Source: Antennarius striatus (lineage: Eukaryota > Chordata > Actinopteri > Lophiiformes > Antennariidae). Taken from it: a stretch of DNA of 64,000 nt. The stretch's first letter is position 1; every line of letters starts with the position of its first letter. The stretch lies in contig NC_090783.1 in the NCBI RefSeq assembly GCF_040054535.1, forward strand, positions 5,064,001-5,128,000, written 5' to 3'. The position numbers and the translations under genes are program-made. The notes beneath the pieces were generated by a model. That model searched no databases, was not told the origin of the DNA, and saw only the letters and a program-made list of their open reading frames with translations. Positions 54,901 through 64,000 of this stretch are shown in pieces.

Positions 54901-55761
54901 GACAGTTAGAATCTACTAGCTATTAGTTTTCCCAAACTCCCGTGTATTTACAGTATTTTCCACACTATAAGGCGCACCTAAAAGCCTTTAATTTCCTCAA
55001 TTTCTTATTGTCCAATGTGCCTTATATATGAAAAAAGTTTTAAAATAGACCATTCATTGAAGATGAGTTCTCAGATATGTTTTATAATCCAGTGCACTTT
55101 ATAATCCAGTGTGCCTTATGTATGAAAATTTTTCTTTAGATATGCCATTCATTGAAGGTGCGCCTTATAATCCAGTGCGCCTTATAGTGCGGAAAATACT
55201 GTACAAACAATAATAAACACACAGCAATAAATCCTATATATTCAGTTAAATATCTCACATTTTACATTAGGATCAGAAGTTTTTAGCGCACTAGAACCGA
55301 TTCTCTGCAGCTTTGAGCTGCGTTATGAAACACCTTCTTCATTCCTGTGCATTTACCAGGAATGTCCTTAAATTGGATGAAGTCATTCTTTTCCCCCTGC
55401 TTGAAATTTGCTGTCATCAACAAAAGTGCGACAGACAACGTGGCCCTCAGAGCTAATGAAATTGCTTCATTCATAGCTGCTGCTAAATCTCCTCACACCC
55501 ACGCTGCAATAAAAGGCTGTATTAAATGATTAGACACAGGCCGAGTGGTTTCATTTCACAACATCACACTATAGTGAAAGAGCTCCGCAACCGCCCACAT
55601 GAAGAGTATTGTTGTGCTCTAGATTACATAACAAACTATGGTGATTAAATTCAGATTAAAAAACCCCCAACCCATCTCTCTCACCTGTCCTGATGATAAG
55701 CCACGGAGAGCGTGATAAAGTGCACCATCACCACGGAGACCTTCAGGTTTATCTTAGTCAT
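51181..55761 (-). CDS. secreted multi-EGF protein, EGFL6/nephronectin-like but without MAM domain, complete, 7 coding exons
   Basis: Coding exons in transcript order: 55761-55685, 54675-54560, 54254-54162, 54018-53896, 53696-53577, 52139-52002, 51383-51181. All introns are gt/ag and all junctions in frame, giving 870 nt or 289 aa. Residues 1-25 form a signal peptide (core [15 protein letters not shown]). Next come a Cys-rich unit [20 protein letters not shown] and an EGF unit ([20 protein letters not shown]). A calcium-binding EGF ([16 protein letters not shown]), a variant EGF ([11 protein letters not shown]) and two more calcium-binding EGFs follow ([30 protein letters not shown]). The order and spacing match the N-terminal half of EGFL6 and NPNT, which are matrix ligands. 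Here the protein ends in a short basic tail ([14 protein letters not shown]), with no RGD and no MAM domain. EGF exons 3-6 are symmetric phase 1-1. The function is probably extracellular adhesion or matrix, by family only. Confidence 0.88.
51926..51952. repeat. (TA)n microsatellite with T-run
   Basis: A TA run followed by about a dozen T in the last intron of the EGF gene. On the sense strand this lies downstream of the exon 52139-52002 donor. Confidence 0.9.
52485..52745. mobile_element. non-autonomous DNA element of the GGGCCACAT type (in EGF gene intron)
   Basis: The left part reads CATTTTCACCGAGGGCCACA and AAAGGGCCAGATGTAAC. The right part reads GGGCCACATTTGGCCCCCGG and ends CCTTAAATTTGACACATATG. 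This paired layout is a familiar, often hAT-like, short element in fish genomes. It has no coding capacity, and its ends are approximate. Confidence 0.6.
54949..55203. mobile_element. short inverted-repeat element (MITE-like), copy 3, internally duplicated (in EGF gene intron 1)
   Basis: It has clear ends TACAGTATTTTCC and GGAAAATACTGTA and inner arms CACTATAAGGCGCACC / GTGCGCCTTATAGTG. The length is 255 bp, versus about 153 for the other copies. The extra length comes from a second internal CATTCATTGAAG block with its flanking ATCCAGTG-CTTTATAA units. Confidence 0.8.
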
Positions 55762-55928
55762 TTTCTTCTGCAGCAGTTTCTGCTTTTCCGTTCATATTAG
55801 CTGCTTGTATCCTCCTGAACCTCCCGCTTTGTGATGGTTTAGTGTTCTTTAAAAGGTGTCCTCCGAGGCAAGGGGCATTTAAGTGTGTGTTCTTTTAAGG
55901 AGTGTGTGTCCTTCTGTGTGTCTCTGTA

Positions 55929-55954
55929 TTTGTGTGTGTGTGTGTGTGTGTGTA
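55929..55954. repeat. (TG)n microsatellite
   Basis: A pure TG run. Confidence 0.9.
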
Positions 55955-58900
55955 GGTAGGTAGAAGGGGGATGGAATATGGTAATTGCGGGGTTCTGAGA
56001 GAAAGAGGTGCGAAGAGTCACCTGTGGGCAAATACAGAGAAAACAGGAAAGAAAGGGAGAAAAACAAAAGGAGAAAAATACTTTTTTTATTGTCTATTGA
56101 TCTATTAAAAGTTTCCATCATTGAGTCTTTTTATTGAGGTCAGCTTGAAAGTTCATGTTTGATCATGATTTTTTTTGTGTGTCTGTTTCGAAGTCAGGCT
56201 CCACTTTGAAAACAAGAATTGGTTGTTTTTTAAGGAAGGATTAGTGTACCGTAACTGTGTATAAAACTACAACACACTGTTCTTTAGACTTAAATGGTTA
56301 TTACAGTAAACAGATCTAGCTTTCATTAGGGGATGGATGTCAGATGGATGTTTTTTTTGTTAATGTTATACCTCCTTCACATGTTACAAATATTTTTTCT
56401 GTCTTCACTGTAACAATTTCTTATTTTGAACAGATTCAAGGATAAATGATTATTTATAGGAAGTGAAGGGACAGGCCCAGATGAGGACTAAGTGTTTTCC
56501 AAATGGCTGGGGCTGCGATCTCAGGGATGGAAATCAGAGCTGGCAGCCTCAGAAGTGGAGTTTTTGAAGCCTTAACCATTACCAGCTCTGATCAGAGTGT
56601 AATCAGTTGTATTAAGCTCAAAGGCAGAGTCCATGTTTGGATGCCTGGTGGTCTGCACACTTTGCAAAAATCTCCCACACACATGCAGACACACTCCCTA
56701 CAGCTTCACTGAGGAGCGAGATCAAACTGATTATGTGTATTCCATCCAAGGCTGATGTTATTTTCCTTGCTAAGTCGGTTTGTAGCATAAAACAGATGGA
56801 TCATTTCTCAATCGACACCTCTACATCTGATCCCCAAACAACAAATGTCACACATCAAATCCCATTTGGTAAATCATGACACGACTGGGGATCCAAACTG
56901 TTTTTAGATTCACACATTTATACCTCAGTGCTGCAATTGCAGGGGAAAAGGTGCAGTGAAGGGGTACTGCAAAGTGGTGTGAATGAAAGTTTTGACTCAC
57001 GCTCAACAGTGTCTACACACACACACACACAGACACTCACACCGACACCTCCCAACCCTTTGGTTTTTATCAAATGTGTCACCACAATGCATCAGCAAGC
57101 GAGGTGGAAAGAAACCATAAATTGGCTGTGCACGGTGCGCCTTGAATTAGAGCCAAACCTCAGTTCATCTGTCATAAACGGTACAGTTGAACTTCATCAT
57201 GAGGAGAGCAGAGAGGGAAAGGAAGGGGAAAAAAAAAAAAAAAACACCCCAGAATGACGAATGCTGCCGGTGCGACGGTGTGTGGCCAGCTCAGGAGGTG
57301 AGTTGTGCTGCGCTCGCCTCCATCTGCTGGCACGATTTGGTGAGAGCGGATCAAGATTTCAAACGCACGTCCTTGCCAAATCCGCACATCCTCCTCCCAG
57401 ATCTCTTTCTCGACCATATTAGAAGTGTAACACATTGGTGGTCTTTGATTCCTTAACTTGAAAAAGCAATGCCCCACGAAGAAATCAGATATCATTTACT
57501 TAAAACCTCTTCCCACCACCACCTACTCAAAAATTATAACATATCCATCATAAATGATGAGGTTGGAGTGAATCCCCCGATGTGAAAATAGGATTCCTGG
57601 AACAGTGTTGGTGGTCAGTCCACAGGCCGTAAAGACAGACGCTCGGTTCTTATTAAATGGTGCTTTTTCACATGTAATAGTGACATGTGGGTGTATGTGA
57701 CAATTAAGTTTGAGTATTTGCTTCTTGGATCTCTCCCACAGAAATACAGAGACCACCAGTGCACTGGAAAGTCCAATTAAAGTTAATTTTATTAATACTG
57801 ATTATCATTTTGGAATTAGACATTGGATTTAATAATTAGACTTGATTGTCTGACAGGTCTGCTTCTAAAATTACAAATTTTACAAGCATAGTTCTGCAGT
57901 GTTTTTTTTAAAAATGTTTTATACGTTGGAACCAGTGTTCACACTTTCTTGCCAATTAAAGTCAAAGTTACACAGGCATTATTTAAATATCAGCTGTGAC
58001 AAGTGGAGAAGGTTATAAAATTGTGAATGGCCCTTCCCACTTCTTGATTTAAAATTTTTTATGATTTAAATGTTTTGATCACACATGGATGGGTTGATTT
58101 TTCATCTGTAATATTGCCTGAATAAACTGGATGTAGGTCATATTTTAAAGTTTGAACACTTTAAATTTGAAATGATGCTTTATTTATTATGAGACAGGAC
58201 ATTTTTAACTATAGTGGAAGTTAAGGAAAGTTAATTCTCATTAGTTTATGTTAACAAGTGTAAGAGCGATGACTTGTTGCTCATGGAATCGTCACCACAT
58301 ACCTGAGGAAACGGTGTTGGCTAAGTGATGAACTGGTTGAATCAGTGTTCCTGGAGCACGGTCATGACCCTTCACACTCCAGTTCACAGTCTCAACGACT
58401 CTTCTCATTCGTGAAACGATGTTTCAGTCACGCCACAATCATACAGATTAAATCAATGCTCCAAAATGTGAGCTGGCTTGAATTCATCATGTGATTAATG
58501 ATGATTTATGAATTCTCAGAATAAAGGAATAATTTCAACATTTTTTATGTTTGATGGAATTCTTAGAATATTTTCAAAAGGCAGATTGCTGAGAATACAG
58601 TTGGAATTTTGTTTAGAAACAAACAAAAACATGCTTAGCATTCATGTAGCCCGAATTGAGAGAGGATGAGGGGGGGTGTTCGTGGTTAAGGTCCTGACCA
58701 GGGCTCCGACAATAATGACGGGTACAGGTGAAGATTAAAAGCTTTAGAGCAAAGACGGATTGAACTATATAGCTCACTGATTAAGGAAATGTTCATGGAT
58801 GTTTGACATACACCTTGATCCTTGTATAATGTGGCCCCTTAGTTACAGAGCATAACAAAACTAAAACAGGATCTTATTCAGGATTAAAGTTTTACATTCT

Positions 58901-60479
58901 ACTTTGGAAGCATGTGACAAGCATGAATAATTAATTATGACACTTACGAAATGTGTTTAAAACCTTTTGAATATAAGAATATCTTTTATGATTCTTTTAT
59001 TACTGTTCAAATGATGTGAGAGGAATCGTAGTAGCCTGTGCTTACTATGTTCCATCAATTCATTCAGGATACTGACTTTTTTTTTTCTATGTAAGGAATT
59101 GCAACCTCATTTTGATGATCTGGATGGATTACATTTGTATGAATTGATTTTAGGGTGGGAGAGGTAGATGTGTTGATACTCGATGTACAGAAGAACAGAA
59201 GCTGAGAATTAAATGCAGTTTCAAAAGTTGGATGTCAACATCGGGATGGATTATCATTTCCTAGATTTATGAGTATATTTTACCATTACAACCCCAGGAT
59301 GATGAACAATTTAGGGTCAGAGTTCAGACAGGGTAGGCAAAGGTGTCGCCCTGGCGTGAGGGGTTAAAAGATCACAGATTAGAGAGGATGAGGTCAGCAG
59401 ATGGGACACCTGTGAGGACCTGATGAGGGCAACAGGGACAGCCGTGGCCAGACTATAATGGGAAAATGTTGCAGTGGGTGCACACTGGAATATATTTACA
59501 ATTTTGGCTGAAGTAAAATAAAAATAAATCAATTTTAACTAGAACACCATCACTAACACGGGTAATTTTCACCCGATATAAATATACCCAACAAAAAGTA
59601 TTCGTCAGTAAATATATTAAAATATGACAATGTGTCAAGTTAGAAATGATAATAAGCTGATAAGTTAGAAATGTTTATAATAGTAATAATAATAAGATGG
59701 TCAGTTTAAAAGACTTATTATTAGATTTATAATAAGATGAACATTTACTTAAGAGAAATGAAATATAATAATTAATAACATGTTTTGAAAATGGGCTAAA
59801 AACATTAAAAACTCACAGATATGTGTAAGAAGGTTTAAAAAGTTAAAACGCTAAAAAGGCTAATTAATTCATTGTTTATTTTGTTTGTTATTGTTAAAAG
59901 TCAAGACATATCAATGTTGTCGTTGTTCATCAGTGCTGTCTTGATCCGATCGTCTGAGATCGATTGCTTTAGTCTTAATTTGTATTGATTTGTATTGTTG
60001 TATTGAAGACATTACTGACTGGAAGGATGTAACAACAGCACGTGACAGATGTAAGTGGTTTTCTTTTATTTTAAACTGTGACATGTATAAAAATGAAAAT
60101 TTAAATTAGGGATTTGAGAACAAAAATTCCTAAAAAAAACAAACTACAAAATGATATGGACGCCTGGGACTTCTATGGTGAAGGTGCAGTCCGTAAGAAA
60201 ACATGGGCTTTTGGGTAGAAAAACACCCCTACCCTCTGAGAAGCTACCAGGTTCAAAGACTCTACTCAAGGACCCATGAAACTCATACAAACACAACTTA
60301 TTGAAAATCATGTGAATATATTTGCTCCTGGTGATGTTGTCCTATGGTTAAAAATGTTGAAAATTACCAGTGTTGTTCTAGGATTCTTTTAGGCCCACTA
60401 TGACCAGAACACCAATGCATAGATTTTACATATATAATTATAAATCAATAAAAAAGTATCGGTAATCAATATGTTTTTG

Positions 60480-60785
60480 ACTTTTGTAAGCTAGTGTCTT
60501 GTTGTGCCAGTCCCAAGCCCGGATAAATACAGAGGGTTGTGTCAAGAAGGACATCTGACGTAAAACTTTTGCCAAATCAAACCTCAAAATCAAATCTCTG
60601 AGTTTTGAGCTGCCAGACAGGAGGCCTAGAGGAAGACCAAAGAGGAGGTTTATGGATGTAATGAGGGAGGACATGATGGTAGTTGGTGTGAGAGAAGAGG
60701 ATGCAGAAGACAGGGTTAGATGGAGGACACTGATTCGCTGTGGCGACCCCTGAAGGGAAAAGCCGAAAGGAAAAGAAGAAGTTCA
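60480..60785 (+). mobile_element. 3' end of a LINE-derived element (RTE-like tail)
   Basis: On the plus strand, GCCCGGATAAATACAGAGGG and AAGAAGGACATCTGACGTAA are followed by a frame reading RPRGRPKRRFMDVMREDM, then VGVREEDAEDRVRWR and LIRCGDP, with a stop at about 60750. The RGRP-RRFMD-V-EDM signature marks the extreme C-terminus of the polyprotein in common teleost LINEs. It is followed by GGGAAAAGCCGAAAGG and an AAGAAG tail. Only this end is present. Confidence 0.7.
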
Positions 60786-63700
60786 TAGTTTCACACTTAC
60801 ACTCTAAATAACAGATTCCCAATTTCCTATCTCACATATTCTGCAGGTACATATGAATATCGTCACAACTGGACCTGAAATGCATCCCTTCCCTCCTTCT
60901 TTCTTCCTTCTTTCCTTCCTCCCTTCACTTAAAGTCTGCTTGTGTAACACCCTCTTCCTGTCACCACTTTGTCATGCTTGTTAGGTTATAGCTAAAGTAG
61001 AAGTACACAGTGTACAGAGAGGCAGAGCAGCCATTAGACACAGAGCTTTGGAGAGATTAGGGTAAACACACCAGCACCACAGGCAGTCTCTGTACCAAAA
61101 CCATGATGAAGGCTTTGGCAAAGGCAAGGCAGAACCACGCAGGAACACCATGCTATAGACGCCAGAACATCGCCAAAGAAAGTTACACGCCATGTGTGCT
61201 CCTGACCTTATGTGGCACTGATGAGAATGAATGAGCAATATTTTGTGAGGAGGAATGAGCAATATTTCCTATACTATATAATATTTCACTGAGGAGAACA
61301 GCCTGTTTACTCAGTAATCCTCCATTTCTGGAATAACACCGGCTTGATTTATTTATGATTCATTTTGTAGAGTGCGCTCTGAGGTTGGACTTACAGGGTG
61401 CATTTGTGTGATTGTGTGTGGGTTTGACGGAGAGGCCACGCAAGTGTTGCAATGTGTTATCATACCAAAGCCATAAACAAGCGTTTTGTTCACAAGGACT
61501 GGCTCCGCTATTTTTGTTTGACAGTGAATATTGATTCATTAGACATTGATTGCTGACTCATGGAAAGGCTTTACTTAATCAAGCTTCAAAATTTAAAGGA
61601 ACAGTTCGACATTTTCCAAAAGGCTACCATTAGCGTACTTAGCGCTTAGTCCTGTTTGTACATTATGTGGAGCTAAAGTGGGATTAGCTTGATGATTAGC
61701 CAATATAAACTTTATTTATATGGCAGCTTTCAAACAGTTTACCTCTCAGCCACAGCTAAAGGGACACAAATTACAAACTAAAATGACAACAATAAGAAAA
61801 TATTTTCTGTTGTTTGTCCAGAAACATTATTGTATCAGTTATAGAGATGTAGAGAAGATGATGGGTACTTTCCCCCCCCAGTTTTTCCAATTTAGTCCAG
61901 TTTTTAGTCCAGTTTTAGTCCATTTTGGCTGCTGGTTTCAGCATATATGCTGAACCAAGATTGCTGTATCCTTGATCCAGCTCTATAATTAATACCAACT
62001 CTCAGCAATAATGCAAATACATTTCCTAAAACCATCTATAAAGTTTTAATTTTTCACTCAGCTCTTTCTGGGGTTCTGTCATCAGTCATCATTATCTAAC
62101 GGTGAAAGAATTAACCAAGAGAGACTATCCATGTGTCATTTTTTCTAGGACTGTCATCCCGGAAGTTTTGCTTCCATCGTTCCCCTGTCATACATGATTC
62201 TCTCTCTCCTGGGTGTCCTTTTTGTGCTATGTTTCTGGCGAGACCCCGACCTCTTTGCTAGCGGTGTGTGATAAACTGTTTGGCCCACGCGGCGCAGTGG
62301 CAACGAGCATTGCCTGTACACACAACAAGGCTGCAGGCATCTGGCAGAGTTGGCCAGCCTGGACACCACAGACGGAGGGGCCAATGCCAGACGTGGCCCT
62401 GCTTCAGTCAGAGGAAACCACATCTATGCAAGCACAGAAAACCAATTGTGCTTTACTTTCACTTTCCCTTTTTTCCCCCTGTAGACTGGAAATTTCTAAT
62501 GGGAAGTCGTACAAGGACTTGGCAATCGGACGATGCGTGTAGCTCATGGAATAGGTTACATTACGAAGCTGCATTGATCAGGTGCTTATGAACGTCTATG
62601 CAAACTCTAAGTCCAATTTAAGACCTGTTTGTGGTTTGCTTGGTCACTGGTTGTCGCTTTGCAGCCCTGACACGCACTAAAACACTTGTGCGCACCATGT
62701 GACCTTGGTGTTAGCTGGAGTGTGAAGTTGCGACAGTTGTCCTGCTGTTTACTCTGAATGATGTCAGTTTGAGATGAACAACGCAGATTAAGAGCGAAGG
62801 CAAACAAAGGGTCCTTCCAGGATGTATACAGATTAATACAACAATGCAGCCACACGAGTGCTGCCGTAAACGATTTGCATAACTCTTTTTAATGTGTTTC
62901 GGAAAATGTCCTAACTTTGCTTTGAGGGGATACCCCTGCATGGAAACTTACACCTAGGTGGTCCATTCCAGCCGACATTAGTTGTTTACCTAGCCCGTCT
63001 GAGGCTCACAGAGAGGGGAAGCAGACATAGAGCAATATGTTGTCTCTGACGGCTGCATGCACATTCATTATAGATTAGACAAACACACACAGAAATATGT
63101 GATACATGCAGGGTTACACATGCACTGAGACAACCTTTATGCTGCTGTACACACTCACAGTAGCACATTTCAGTCACACTCATGACATTTTAGATCCCCC
63201 TCCACCCCCTCAATCAGCAGGGATACTTTGATTTCTGGTCATTTCTATCCACCATCACCCCTGTCAGTCTTACCTGTCTCCCAAAACTCAGTGATGCTTG
63301 CTGCTCTCTGTGGGGGTTTGGCAAGATTTAAACGTGACAGATTGAGCCCCAGTGGGATCCTTAATTGCATCATTTCATGGATGCGAGTCAGTGCTGTGGT
63401 CAAGAGCACAAACAAGCTCTGAATCCAGGGTCAGAAAGAGGGAAGAAGAAGAAGAAGAATGAAGTGGGATGACGAGTCGATGCAGGAATGAACGGGGCGG
63501 TGAGCAAGGTGGTTAGTATGGATACAGTAATTGGTTTGTGGTAAAAAAAGAAGAGCAGCAGAGCAGGAAAAGGCTGTAAACTGTATTGGGATGAAAGGAA
63601 GAAGTGGGAAATGTGAGATCGTGGGGGTGTGAGATGGCATAAAAACCTCTTAGCTAATAATAAAAGTTGAGAAAAATGAACAGTGTTTTGCTAAAACCTC

Positions 63701-64000
63701 CCAAACCTCCTTGACCGAAGGTGTTGGGCAAGTGGGGTCTGTTTTGTTAAGCGATAAGCCGAGAAGGAAGGAAAAGGCTGCAGCAGCGCGCAGTAGTGTG
63801 TATTCATTGGTAAGCGATTGGGGGCTAGGAAATATGAGAATTCAGCTGCTTGGGTCGCGCGTTTCAGCCGTAGTACTCAGTGAGGCCGTCTAAAGTAAAT
63901 ACATGAGGTCATAGAATACACTACGCAATCAGGGGTGTTACAAAACCCGATATACAACAAGGGTATGTGCGTGATCACAGATGTGCGCACTCAATAAAAA

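Larger units (their letters stand above)
55762..64000. other. intergenic region upstream of the EGF-protein gene
   Basis: The first few hundred bases must hold the EGF gene's promoter, but no clear element stands out. After that there is AT-rich unique DNA, a TG repeat (55929-55954) and a LINE-derived end (60480-60785). No exon that I recognise is present. The open frames of 70-109 codons between 61 and 63 kb have no family features. Confidence 0.5.

Noticed and set aside
62210..62542. 109-codon plus-strand and 89-codon minus-strand overlapping frames
   Set aside because: Both are open in the same GC-richer stretch with no domain or splice support. It may be a non-coding conserved block, but it was not called.

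Overview
The window looks like nuclear DNA from a teleost (ray-finned) fish. Genes are split into short exons with small introns and canonical gt/ag borders. CA/TG microsatellites are very dense, and there are 3' tails of teleost-type LINEs and several short inverted-repeat elements. The neighbourhood znf827 - mmaa - smad1 matches the vertebrate block that lies on human 4q31. The species cannot be named from this sequence.

Layout. (1) 1-354, + strand: the C-terminal end of a gene that I assign to znf827, mainly from its position and orientation, followed by a probable 3'UTR. (2) About 1.2-15.9 kb: a long intergenic stretch between two convergent genes. It holds microsatellites, two interspersed repeats and several blocks that look like conserved non-coding elements. 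(3) 16,436-20,500, - strand: a complete mmaa gene (6 coding exons, 404 aa), the mitochondrial G-protein chaperone of methylmalonyl-CoA mutase. A probable untranslated first exon and promoter lie at about 21.0 kb. (4) 23,751-29,567, - strand: a complete smad1 gene (6 coding exons, 470 aa), the BMP-receptor-activated transcription factor. Its polyadenylation signal is at about 22.47 kb and a probable untranslated first exon is at about 35.5 kb. (5) About 35.7-51.1 kb: intergenic DNA with a dead LINE, an orphan promoter-like GC-rich block and long simple-repeat arrays. (6) 51,181-55,761, - strand: a complete seven-exon gene for a small (289 aa) secreted multi-EGF protein. It resembles the N-terminal half of EGFL6/nephronectin but stops before any MAM domain. 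(7) 55.8-64.0 kb: intergenic DNA with a LINE-derived 3' end and no gene that I recognise.

The three complete genes are all on the minus strand. There is no operon-type link: mmaa works in mitochondrial B12 metabolism, smad1 in nuclear BMP signalling, and the EGF protein is predicted to be extracellular. All three coding sequences were reassembled from splice sites, and every junction keeps the reading frame.

The most interesting items are: the compact EGFL6/NPNT-like gene beside smad1; a serine in place of the first proline of the Smurf-docking PPxY motif in Smad1; two tiny upstream ORFs abutting the mmaa start codon, one overlapping it as ATGA; microsatellites packed directly against 5' splice sites in mmaa and smad1; and three families of short interspersed elements, each with two or three copies in the window.
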